Shown piece after piece: positions 1 to 10,084 of a stretch of DNA of 64,000 nucleotides. Source of the stretch: Saposhnikovia divaricata (Eukaryota > Streptophyta > Magnoliopsida > Apiales > Apiaceae); assembly GCA_036435485.1 (NCBI GenBank), contig CM071598.1, forward strand, positions 175,160,148 to 175,224,147, in the 5' to 3' direction. The translations under genes were made by a program, and so were the position numbers. The notes below the pieces were generated by a model. That model was not told the DNA's origin, did not search any database, and saw only the letters and a list, made by a program, of their open reading frames with translations. Within the stretch, counting starts at the first letter, position 1; every line of letters begins with the position of its first letter.

Positions 1-206
1 GCCATTGTTTTTCAAGAGTATTTGGTTTGAAGGGTTTGTGATTTTACAGGGGAGACTGAAAGGTTAAAGGTTTAATGAAATAATCTGAGCAAGTCTCTAG
101 GCCTTAAATAGAGATGGGTAAGAACGAAGTCCTTAATCGCTTCGTATTCTGGTTATTAAAGGCAACAGGTAAACGTTTCAAATTCTGATTTTACTTGGGT
201 CCAGAT

Positions 207-286
207 ATTTTTAAAAGAGTATTATTTGATTTTTTGTTAAAATCAAATATTTTAATGTTTTAATTTTAATATACTCTTTTTAAAAT
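207..286. repeat. AT-rich nested inverted repeat upstream of the extra ORF
   Basis: The outer arms read TTTAAAAGAGTAT and ATACTCTTTTTAAA. Inside lies a perfect 10-bp stem, ATTTGATTTT paired with AAAATCAAAT. The block sits about 260 bp before the ATG of the small ORF and is followed by three copies of GTCCCAC/GACCCAC-like words (297-350). It is probably part of the spacer between pol and the extra ORF of the left-hand retroelement. A promoter role is only a guess. The rest of 1-543 shows no coding signal. Confidence 0.5.
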
Positions 287-543
287 TAGGCGCACATGAC
301 CCACTCGCCCTTAATGTGTCCCACTTACCTATTATCGTGTCCCACTACACATTAATCAATGAACTGATTGAGTGTTTGTTACATAAGAGATTGAGTTTTT
401 CATTAATTTAATCACTTTTGTGTCCAAACGAGTTTGCTTTATTCTTACTCTCACAGTTTTCTTATTTTTTTTCTCTTGGGCACTCACGCAAACACCTTTT
501 CTACATATATATCTTTTGTAAATTCTTGGAAATTCTTAACTCA

Positions 544-960
544 ATGGCATCTAAAGCATTCACTGCTCTTGGCTTACGGTTTGTTCCTAATAACTATGAA
601 GCTCCACTCTATCATCAACGCGTTCCAGAATCGTTTCATCTCATGCAGGACTTTTTGAGGGATTACCAAGGCAATCTCATTGAAATGAAGAAAGGTACTG
701 CAAAGTTAAAAACTGATTTGGGAATCACAGTACTTGATTTCAATACACAGGCAGAAAAAGTTAGATTTATCAGACTGGGTAATGAAATGAGAAGAAACAA
801 GATTTATGATCTTAGGGCTGCTATTTACCAAACAGATGAAAGTGGTCCTCAACTCAGAGAAATCAAAGAAGCAATGAAGATTGAACTTGAAAATGCAGAA
901 AGAAGATTGCTGATTGATTATCTCAGAACCATGCCAGATCTTGAAATGATTAGAGATTAA
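544..960 (+). CDS. Extra ORF of a copia-like element, between pol and the 3' LTR
   Basis: The frame encodes about 138 residues from the ATG at 544, whose context (ctcaATGGCA) resembles the plant start consensus. The frame is open further upstream to 418, but that part reads like translated T-rich leader. The protein begins MASKAFTALGLRF and has a charged C-terminal half (about residues 75-135) rich in E, R, K and L, which looks helical or coiled-coil. No retroviral motif (CCHC, DTG, DDE, YxDD) is present. It ends 131 bp before a polypurine tract and LTR on the same strand, so it belongs to the retroelement and not to a host locus. The function is unknown to me. It resembles in position the additional ORFs some plant LTR retrotransposons carry downstream of pol. 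The frame is intact, with no stop or shift. Confidence 0.6.
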   Translation: MASKAFTALGLRFVPNNYEAPLYHQRVPESFHLMQDFLRDYQGNLIEMKKGTAKLKTDLGITVLDFNTQAEKVRFIRLGNEMRRNKIYDLRAAIYQTDESGPQLREIKEAMKIELENAERRLLIDYLRTMPDLEMIRD

Positions 961-1091
961 GTTCTGTAAGAATTTTCTTATTCTCTATAGTTTTTAAGCT
1001 TAAACTCTGAATTTGTATAAACATTGTATTTGTCTATTTGTTTTGACATCATCAATTATTGTCATGAACTTGTACATTTTTGCTAATGAAC

Positions 1092-1105
1092 AAGTTGGGG
1101 GAGAT
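1092..1105 (+). other. Polypurine tract
   Basis: The purine-rich run aagttgggggagat lies directly against the TG of the LTR at 1106. This is the standard position and composition of a plus-strand primer in plant Ty1/copia elements. Confidence 0.75.
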
Positions 1106-1613
1106 TGTTAAATATAATTGATGTGTTTTGATCAGTGTTTAAGTGTTACAGGGAGTTATCAGAGTTTAGCTGGAAGTAGTCAGAGTTTGCGTAAACTCTG
1201 ACAGTTGGAAGCTCGACAGAGTTTGTTAAACTCTGTCTGAAGGAAGCGCGTCTACTGTTCAACAGTGATTAAAGATTAATTATGGAAGCGATATCTTTGA
1301 AGATTGGATAGCTATCAAAGAGATCGAGTTGACATAGGAGACGTGTGACAATCTGTAATTGATATCATTGTATAGCTGATTATTAGGAATATCAATTAGA
1401 GATTGTATCGTAGCTGTATGTTATATAAATACAGATAGGTTAACCCTAGAAGGGTATCGATAACGAATTATCATTATTGTAACCTAGCAGCTCTTTGTGA
1501 TTTTTTACATCACAAAGAGGGTTTGAAATACAAGAAGTTTTTAAGTGCATAAACGCTTTTACTTATTAATCTCTCATACAAAGTTGATTATTAATTGTGT
1601 ATTCGGCCTAACA
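1106..1613 (+). mobile_element. 3' LTR of a Ty1/copia-like retrotransposon
   Basis: A 508-bp LTR starts TGTTA and ends TAACA, a perfect 5-bp terminal inverted repeat, with a polypurine tract immediately 5'. A TATA-like tatataaa-type stretch (ttatataaatacag, about 1420) would place transcription start in the last 200 bp. The 5' LTR and the gag-pol body lie outside the window to the left, so the target duplication (expected to be ttgta, 1614-1618) cannot be verified. The element sits in the RPA1-like gene that resumes at 1614. Confidence 0.8.
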
Positions 1614-3768
1614 TTGTATTTGTTTGTTAAATGATACTAAGATTCAATTAGTGGAAAATAATGCATTGATTCCTGTTCACAAGTTTGAGTTGATGGATTT
1701 AGGAGATTTTTTTTAAGAGTGCAACAAGTATGCCACTGATGAGAATCCTGAATTTTCAATAGGTTTGTTTGTCAGTTTTCCAAAAAAATTTAAATAATTA
1801 TACAACCAGGTAATATGACTTTTGTTAATTGACAAACATTCTATGTTATACATTACAGACGTGATTGGTGTTATTGAAAAGTTTGAGAGAGCTAAGCCAA
1901 TTACAACCAAATTTGGCCAACGGGAAATCGTGTGCTTTAAAATAAGTGATGGAAGGTTTGTAATTTTTGTTCTAAACATACTTAAATAATTATACATGTT
2001 TTTATTGTATTCTTTTAGAGTGTACTAACGTGTGATTTCTATTATCTTTCTTTTCAGCGTGTCTCACAAAGTTAGTATTTGGGGTGATTTGGCTAGAACT
2101 GTAAACGAGGACTACGAAAAGCAAGTGGACAAACGTGTTATAGCCATCATCACAAGCACTAAGCTGACTTTATTCAGAAGTATGTTTTGTACATTTGTAT
2201 TTTATCCCGTTACAATGTATATTATATGTTATTCAATTAGTCTCTTCTCTTGCAATGTATGACACAGATGAAGTACAGATTTCTACATTGCCCTCTTCTA
2301 AGATATATTTGAATTTAGACATTGATCCTGTTAATGAGTTGCGAGAAAGGTATAAAATGTCTCCAATTAGCCTTAAATTGTCATGCAGTTTCTTTAAAAA
2401 ATGATAGACATAAACTTTTTGATATAACTAATAATGGTAGACATAAACTTTTTGATATAACTAATAATGGTTCTACTACTCTAATTTTGTTGGTTTAAAT
2501 ATGTCGACTAATTTGTACCAGTACTAACAGGTTAGGCGAAGAAGGATACAAATCAGAAGAAGGGTCTTGCGAAATAATAGGCGTCTTGAAAAATGAGTCT
2601 TCTATACCGAAAGTCTCACTGAAAGAATTGAATGAGAATACTGCTGCCTATTTTGCAAAGGTGTCCTTTGGTGAAGATTTTTTTATAATGCATTACCATA
2701 ATCTTACATACATGCTTTATATTACATTTCGATTGTACATTCCATGGTTGTCCAATATTTATAATATTGTTAGTCTTAGTAACATCTCTGTTTTTAGAAA
2801 TTTGTAGTTGTCACTTTCAAAATAAGCAAGCTTGAAGATGAAGAAAATTGGTGGTACAATAGCTGCAATAAATGCCATGATGAGGTGGAGAAGATTGAGA
2901 GGAAGTTTAAATGTGATGAGTGTAAACGTAATTTTCCATATGCCGAAAAAAGGTAAACAATTAAATAGTTATACTACGTGTGCACATATAACATGCAATG
3001 TTACAAATGTTTACAATTCTTGGTATTCTTGGTATTGATTTAATTAAATAATTTTCTTGAGCACAGGTTTAGGATCTTTGTTCTCGCTGAGGACAACACG
3101 TTTGCGTGTAATGTCATATTGATGGATCGTGTTGTTAAGCACATTGTTGCAACCACAGCAACTAACCTCATAAATGAAAACAAGAAAGTAAGATTTTCGA
3201 ATTTTATCCTAAATCTGTTTGTACCTTTAAAAAGTAATAGTTTTTATGACCATGTATCTGTTTTTGTAGGTCTCTTCAAATACTGTCATGCCATCTATAT
3301 TGAAGCATATTGTTGGAAAAGAAATCACAGTTAAAATAAAGCTTTCTGAAGCTAATATTAATGGTGATAGTAACATCTATGAGGCTGTTGATTTATATGA
3401 TACGTCCATTATAGCGTCAAAGGATCTGGATAATTCACCAATGCCTAAAACCCCTTCTTTCAGCCAAGCCATAATGAGAAAATAATTAATACAATCTACC
3501 AAGCTTATACTTACTTCTGCAATAAAGCAAACTAATATATTTGTGGTATATTTTTATAGATATTGGATTGAATTGAGTTGTTTGAATCTCCAGGAACAAG
3601 CGCATCTGTAACCAAGAAAATTAAAAAGGTCACACATTCATTTTAATTTGATCCTTTCATTGTTTGTGTAAAGTTTTTGTTTGGTTACCATATGACCCTA
3701 CTATTCATTTATGTTAATGCAATGTATACTAGCTGCATTTCATTAATTTAAATATAGGAGCCTTGATC
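1614..3768 (+). pseudogene. RPA1-like (replication protein A 70 kDa subunit) gene, 5'-truncated
   Basis: Eight exons with GT-AG introns can be read in one consistent frame: to 1762, 1859-1955, 2058-2179, 2241-2349, 2531-2660, 2798-2952, 3067-3187 and 3270-3485. Recognisable segments in order are DVIGVIEKFERAKP, the OB-fold B strand region with VSIWGDLA, the C-terminal domain WWYNSCNKC, and its zinc motif C-x2-C-x12-C-x2-C. RPA1 binds single-stranded DNA, and plant genomes carry many RPA1-like copies, some inside Helitrons. The N-terminal part is missing because an LTR retrotransposon abuts at 1613. Exon 1 has an in-frame TAA (1714-1716). A short tail exon near 3586-3628 (GTSASVTKK) plus a last EP-stop exon (about 3758-3768) would be an alternative C-terminus to the stop at 3485. 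I judge it non-functional, but the remaining splice sites are intact. Confidence 0.7.
2405..2470 (+). repeat. 33-bp tandem duplication in an RPA1-like intron
   Basis: Two identical 33-bp units beginning tagacataaacttttt lie head to tail in the intron between exons 4 and 5. Confidence 0.85.
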
Positions 3769-4380
3769 GTTGGTGATGAGCTTAGTTTGGTGTTGCTGAG
3801 ATTGAGAGCAAGTGTATTTGTGAATTGCACCAAAGCAATTTGGCAATACACTCCTGTTTAGAATAATTAAAACAAGCAATGAGAAATTTTTTGTTTTCAG
3901 CCATGTTCTTTTGCTATTTATCTTAATTTACTCTGTTTTTGAACTCAATAGATTGAATGACATTTTGCATTCACGTTTGTAATGATTTTGGAACTCTTTT
4001 TAATCTATATTTGGTTTTTTAATAGTCCATAATTTTCATTTAACATATAGCAATATTATCAAATGTAAAAGCACATCTTTGCACAATGGCATATTAGTGT
4101 CAAAAATTAAAAACAGCTTCATAGGAAAGTCTATTGATATCTCAAATATATAGCACCAATGGCTTAATTCATATCAAAACACACCAAATTAAAATATTTC
4201 AGAAACTTAATAAGTTTACTAATTCCACCACTAACATACTTAATAATTGTTATAGTTCTGAAGACTACTCCTTCAATTGTACCAAAAACCAAGGTTTGTT
4301 AAGCTAACGTACGTAATGACTAAAGTAAAAGATCGGTTAACTTATTTTGTAACATCAAAGATAATTCATCTTATTAAATA
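3769..4380. other. Intergenic spacer between convergent RPA1-like and B3 genes
   Basis: AT-rich sequence with no open frame or repeat I can support. It lies between the 3' ends of two convergent gene remnants. Confidence 0.5.
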
Positions 4381-5400
4381 CCAGGATTTGTCTCTTTCTT
4401 AACTCATTGTCCTTGGCAAATTTGTTCCATCCAGCAAAGAATCTAGCTCTCCCATTATTCACCACCAAACCAATGTTCCATGATCTATTTTTTATCCTCA
4501 ACAGAACCCTTTCACCTGCTATCCAATCTCGATTTTCAGGAGCTATTTTCCTTTGAATGTTATGTAATAAACCAGAAAATAACTGAGAATAATAATCTTA
4601 TAATAAACTAAATCAGAATGGCACTTTGACATACCACTCCTTGGGTCCTATTATGGACATGGCACTTTGACAGAGCTGTAGAAAAAGAATGGAGATCGTT
4701 GTTGATTCCTACAGCAACTACAACATTATCATTAATAGGAGTTTCAACCTATGGTACTTCTTCCTCCACACTATCTTCAGATTCAGATTTTGCGTTAAAA
4801 ACGAAAACAATATAAAATCAGAATGTGAATTGTTTTGGTTTAATTTGTTCATCGTAAAGTTGTAGTACCATCATCTGATGGCGAATCAATATGCCAGAAC
4901 CAAACATGTTGAGAATTATCCGTTAATCCTAAAGGACGAGTAAAGTAGTCAATCTCCATTCCATCAACTCCATAAACTCTTGCAGTGATAATGTTTGTGT
5001 CCTCTTCCATGGTAAAAAAAATGGTTTCTTTTTATCGGATATCGAACATGTCCGTAATTTTCTTCAATCCTTTAAGACAGCCCTCCTACTGATTATAGGA
5101 AACCGATGATTTCACACCACATTTTCTTCAAACTTCCATCACATTGATTTGACTCAGTTTCTCTGAGTAGTTTTCTTTCACTAATTTTGGTACAATCTGA
5201 TAATTCGAAGACATATGTACGCTTAATTAATACGCTAAATATTTTATATATCAAACTGATCCAAAGCAATATTGCAGACATTATAATATATGTAAATCAA
5301 TATATTAAAATCCATCTTCTTACAATTAGTTCATCATCCAAAGAAACAGGTGACACAACTTTGTAGAATGATCTAGGGAAAATCATGGATCCTGTTTCAA
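4381..5400 (-). pseudogene. B3-domain gene remnant (REM-like)
   Basis: Read on the minus strand, several exon-like pieces follow one another. 5400-5330 gives FETGSMIFPRSFYKVV and SPVSLDDELI ending at a GTAAG donor. 5220-5093 gives a segment starting RTYVFELSDCTK. 5010-4860 gives MEEDTNIITARVYGVDGMEI and continues. 4800-4660 is an acidic linker. 4560-4385 gives a B3 C-terminal half with RVLLRIKNRSWNIGLV and ARFFAGWNKFAKDNEL. B3 domains bind DNA in plant transcription factors, and the W-x-GW-x-F-x-N pattern is typical. An in-frame TAG in the acidic linker (about 4750) and loss of the usual GD pair after the last helix argue for decay. It lies directly downstream of a better preserved B3 gene on the same strand, so it may be a broken tandem copy or the 3' part of the same original locus. 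Confidence 0.55.
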
Positions 5401-5516
5401 ATATCATTTCCAACAGTGAATCAGTTAGTATTTAGCTATAAATACAGTCAACATTTAAACTACATTATGTTGTATCCTATTATAGGACAAAATTAATCTA
5501 TTAAAGACAATGATTT

Positions 5517-6612
5517 CTAATCTTCACCATGATCAAGTACGTACTCATCGCCTTTAAAGATGCAAACATTCAAAAGTTGATCATCATTTGTAAATTTATA
5601 CAAAATCAACGAATCCCCAGCAGGAAGCTCAGTTTCTTTTGCAAACTCCAGCCATCCTTTCTGAAACAAACATCTTCCAACTCTCCATTCTACATTGATT
5701 TCCCATGTCCTTTTAAGAAATCTAAGATTGACCTTACTTCCATGCTCCCAGCTTTTGTAAAAGCTTTCTAGACTTGGATTCAAGATCTGTTTTGAATGTT
5801 CAAAGTACATGACATGTGTTATATATGTTCACATAACATTTGGTAAAATGTACTATTTGTGTATGTTATGGAAACTCACCAGGAGTTTTCTTTTTGGATC
5901 AATGTCCATTGACATGATATCTATCTGAACATAGTGTGGATCAATTATAAATCCATTGAACGTCATTAGAGCTAGACGCTTATCATACTCCAAAGAATCA
6001 TAATTAACTAAAAATTGATCTTCATTGACCTCCTTCGCAGCTTCACTTTTTTTAAATGCTATTGGATCACTCAAAGGATAGTGACATTCAATAGCACTTT
6101 CTTTATAAATCTTTACTTTGAACAAGCCACCATAATAGTCAAACTGAACTATGCTAAAGATCCTAATGCCATAAAACTTTACAAAGGTATGCAAGCCATA
6201 AATGCAGTTAAATTCAGTATCATATTTAACAGTCCATGTATTGGACTTGCACCTGATCTTCAAAAGAGATGGTAATTTCCTTCCAAATTGTTTATGGAAA
6301 GGCAAAGGAACCCTCTGTGAACATGAATGTATTATTTAGAGTCTGTAAAGTATGATAAAAGTTCCAACATGATACTAAAGTATGCTTGACAATGCTAAAG
6401 GGTTGATAAACTTACAAATGATCCTAAACGTAGGCATTCAACATTTGCTGATACAAAACTTGATTTTGGAAATGATTCCCCTAAAAATACACAATGAACT
6501 TCATTATACTCTATAATCTATCTTATTAATTATAAAATTAATTTTAATTGAAATCTGAAATCATACCTATGTGTTTCGCAGGACGAATTTCCACTTTCGA
6601 TTTGCATCCATG
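5517..6612 (-). CDS. B3-domain (REM-type) transcription factor-like gene, 5' end unresolved
   Basis: Four minus-strand exons join in frame with GT-AG introns and no stop: 6612-6567, 6480-6416, 6314-5880 and 5786-5517, about 271 codons. The large exon opens with RVPLPFHKQFGRKLPSLLKI and contains W-x-V, GLHTFVKF and FKVKIY, the order expected of a B3 fold. The last exon is a second B3 domain, from ILNPSLESFYKSW through WEINVEWRVG, LFQKGWLEFAKETELPAGDS and ILYKF. B3 proteins are nuclear DNA-binding factors, and two-domain REM proteins are common in eudicots. No ATG is in frame in the first exon I can see; a short upstream exon near 7260 (MEVCSNTNPRR) is possible but unproven. It converges on the RPA1-like gene and may be carried with it in a Helitron. 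Expression is unknown. Confidence 0.6.
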
Positions 6613-8801
6613 CTGAAAAATACAAAATATGATATGAATTATTCTTAATTAGGTAATTTGGTGTGTATGAACCTCTTACATATTAATTAAACATTTGTAT
6701 ATTCAATTTACCTAATTTGATTCTAGATAACAAGAATTCTTACTTTTATTCAATTATTATAAGAACAGAGGATAAGTAACATCAGGGTATACAAAATTTA
6801 GTTAATCAAATTTAGTGATTAACACTTACAAATGAAGCAAAAGCATATAATGGTATTCCTAATGGATAAAGAAGTACTTAATCAGATATAAGATCACCAT
6901 GTGCATATTTCTTCTTGGTTACGAACTATCGCAAGACTTTACTAAGAATCCTAAATCACAAGACAGAAAGCACATTCATAAATTGCAAATTTCGATTATA
7001 AATATAAGTAACATTATTCATCAATTAAAAAGTTTAATCCTTAACATCGATTACATAAACCAAAAGTCTGATTGAACATGCATCACTGTCAATGATGGAT
7101 TCAATCATAAACATATACGTATCTATAATACAATTTATAAATCAATTACAGAACATCAATGTTAGATGCAAAACATGATATTAGATGTGTAATCATTATT
7201 TATAATGGTAAATAGTTGAATCCGAAGTTCTCCGTGGATTAGTGTTAGAACAAACCTCCATTTCTGAAAGAGAGTCCAAGCTTGATCGATCTTGAATCGG
7301 GGCAAAGTTAAAGACAGTTGCATGCAAGAGAGAGTTTTGTACATTGGGATGTAGTTATACAATTAATTGTAATATAGAATACTGTGTAAGTCTTAAAAAC
7401 CTTTAAATTTAATTTACACACTAATCTAGGTATAACATGTCATAATTAGATTTATGTACAAATTAGAAAAATTAAAAGATTAAAAAAATGTATCAATTGA
7501 TATATGTAATTATTATTTTTTGCAAGTATTATAAATTTTTATTTTTAATTCTCTACTAAAATGTTATTCGATCGAATAATAAATTTTTATTTTACATTAT
7601 CTACTAAAACCTTTTTAATTTATTTTATTAAATATATATAAAAAAATCAATTCCAGGTCTGTATGCTACAAATGAAGCACCTATCTATGGGTTAGGTAAT
7701 TTCAAATTATAATATTTTTAGGGTATTATTTTATATGATGATATGCATTAATGAACTTACCATAATTGAAAGAACTATTCAAATTATTGTGCATGAGCTT
7801 ACCATAAATATTATAAATTCATTACTCCTATTTCTTTCTAAAACTTATTTCTCAGTAATTTAATTTTAAGCTGATTGGAATGTTGCTCCAATATTTAAAA
7901 TAATATTCATGCAATAATATGTAAAATTATTGAGAAGATTTCGAGTAACAATCAAACAATCATATTAAGTGAAAAATTGTAAATCCATTACGTTAACATT
8001 ACATTTTTACGTTTTGATTTATTTTATTTAATTCAAAACTTAATTAAATAAATTAATTATACAATTAATACAATACATTAAATATTAATAGAAAGCGATG
8101 AAAATTTATTTTATTTTTTAGTACTTAACAAAAGAAAATTAATAAGTTTTGATTAGTTTTATATTAAACTTATTTCTTCATAGTTTAAATTTTCCTTTCC
8201 TAATAATAACAATTTTCAATATAAAAAAAATGATCTGCAATATAATTAAATAACGTCATATAAAATTTTAAAATTTACAATTTTATGCAATTTTAGCACA
8301 TCTCCCTCCACCCGTTATAACCACGGTTTACTTTGAAGCCATAACTTTGATTATTTTTCCATAATTCAATCCACTAAATTTGGCTAAATAAGTGATTTTG
8401 TTAGAGATTAGTTTTATCATAGTTGATAACCAATAAATTGTAACCATTTTTCAATTAACGGTGTTGTGAACCAAAATCATTATTTTTTTTAAAGGAAAAG
8501 GATCCATTAATAATAAGCCATACGGCATCTACAAAGATAATCAAACATTAACGAACAAATAATAAAGATCAAATCAAATATTTCTTTGTTAAAACTACTA
8601 TCGTCGAGTAAATCTTGCATTGTGGAGCATCCCTCCCTCATGTCACTGAGATTTACAGCTTTCTTGGAGAGACAATCTAACGATTTGATGTAGTTGTGAA
8701 GAACATGCATACCGGATTTGTCATACCGTATTGGAAACATCGACCATAACTACATACCAAAATCATTATTTAATATATACATATATTATAAAATGTAATG
8801 A
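6613..8801. other. AT-rich sequence, possible 5' part of the B3 gene and Helitron interior
   Basis: 6613-7380 may hold leader exons of the minus-strand B3 gene, including an ATG in good context near 7260. 7380-8801 is strongly AT-rich, with no frame, tandem array or LTR I can support. A Helitron terminus closes this stretch. Confidence 0.4.
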
Positions 8802-8838
8802 TGGTCTTAGCACGCGTAGCGCGGGCATAGGTCCCTAG
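8802..8838 (+). mobile_element. Helitron 3' terminus
   Basis: The end shows both features of plant Helitron 3' termini. One is a GC-rich hairpin (8810-8826, arms GCACGCG and CGCGGGC with one A.G mismatch and a TAG loop). The other, 9 nt later, is CTAG at 8835-8838 followed by T, as expected for insertion between A and T. The local G+C jump in AT-rich DNA supports it. The 5' TC end was not found in the window and may lie left of position 1. In that case the RPA1-like and B3 genes are inside this Helitron. Confidence 0.65.
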
Positions 8839-9018
8839 TTACTTTGAATATGTATACTTTATCTATACTTAATAATACTGTATCATAATTAAAATGGGTA
8901 AAATGAGTTTGTATCCGAAAAACTGAATCAAAATTCTTGGAACCAAGATCCAATTTTATATCTAAAATAGTACATCTAAAATTTAACCGAATCTAAAATA
9001 ATCTGATTCGAACCGAAA
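8839..9018. repeat. Degenerate GATCCGAA/AACCGAAT-type repeat, left part
   Basis: Short words such as accgaatc, gattcgaaccgaa and gatccaa recur. The same composition continues at 9261-9450 on the other side of the TRIM remnant, so the TRIM split one tract. A similar tract is at 35040-35365. Confidence 0.5.
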
Positions 9019-9258
9019 TTAGTATCAGAGCTCAGGCTCGTAGAGGTCTCAGGTTCGACTCTCTGCGACCCCCAATATTCTCATAATTATTATGGGCATG
9101 AAAGGCAAATTACCGCCCCAAAGATGGGCGCCTGTGATCCACTCTCGACCCAAAAATGGGCTTTCGAGTGAGGGGGAGTGTTAGAATACAATATAAGATC
9201 CTGTAAATTTCCTTCCTCTAACACCTTAAGGTTTTAGATGAGAGCTGGTTTCTTAACA
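9019..9258 (+). mobile_element. TRIM-like element, 5' LTR missing
   Basis: A primer-binding-site-like word, agtatcagagct (one base off the tRNA-iMet-complementary tggtatcagagc), is followed by about 145 bp of non-coding interior. Then come a purine tract (gagtgagggggag, 9167-9178) and an ~80-bp LTR from TGTTAG (9179) to TAACA (9258). PBS, tiny interior, PPT and tiny LTR without genes define a TRIM. The sequence left of the PBS does not match the LTR, so the 5' LTR has been lost or replaced. Confidence 0.6.
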
Positions 9259-9260
9259 CA

Positions 9261-9450
9261 TTATAGTCAAATCCGATAACGATCCGAAAACCGATTTGAT
9301 CCGATCCAAAAATTATTTATACCGAAAATAATCCGAAATATTAGAACCGATAATAAGCAAACTCCAATCAAACCTGAATAAAAATTATCTGAACCGAATA
9401 TAAACTTAAAGTGATGATCCGATATATATTCGAACACGAAAATACTCGAA
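9261..9450. repeat. Degenerate GATCCGA-type repeat, right part
   Basis: Words such as gatccgaaaaccga, gatccgatcc, ataatccgaaa and tgatccgatat recur with no fixed period. It is low-complexity decayed repeat, continuous in type with 8839-9018. Confidence 0.5.
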
Positions 9451-10084
9451 TAAAAAATTATCCAACAAATAACTATTCTCATGTTATAAACATATCTAAT
9501 ATTGATGTTCAATTTTCCAAAAATTATATTTTTATACAAAATAACAGAATAAGTGAAAAAATATGAAATAAAAGAATGCAAACTAGCTGTGATAAGAGGT
9601 TATAAATGAGATAATAGAAATTTTTTTTTGATATATAAAAATATCTCCAACCTCATTTCTACAACTTTTATATTATAATGGTTCACTAGAGTAATGTATA
9701 ATAACAACTTTCGAAAATGTAGAGAATTGAACACGAGTTTTGTTCCAACAATATTTTCTCTATTGGTTAGTTATAATTCGAAAAAAAAATTAATTATTTT
9801 TATCAAAATAGCTCCAAACACATATTAACAAAACATATACAATTAAATAAACATATCAGAATTTAACAAAAAAACATAAACAATACTAAACAAATCAAAG
9901 ATTTTATCAAAAATTAGGGCTTTGGAAACTACCACTAACTTAGTAAATACTAAACACACTTGTAACTTTGTGACTCTGTATTAAAGATGTAATTCAAATT
10001 ATGGTCATATTTGAACTTTGAAGCATTAAAAATTTGCAATTAAAAAAGTAGGAGAGAGATATTACGTGTAATTAGGTTACTTCT
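9451..10084. other. AT-rich spacer
   Basis: No gene, LTR or tandem repeat that I can support. Confidence 0.4.

Noticed and set aside
8507..8740. 77-codon minus frame near the Helitron end (MFPIRYDKSGMHVLHNYI...)
   Set aside because: No recognisable family and no exon neighbours; possible captured fragment but unsupported.
9267..9581. 104-codon hydrophobic minus frame
   Set aside because: It overlaps a degenerate GATCCGA-type repeat and AT-rich DNA; the F/I/Y-rich content is a composition effect.
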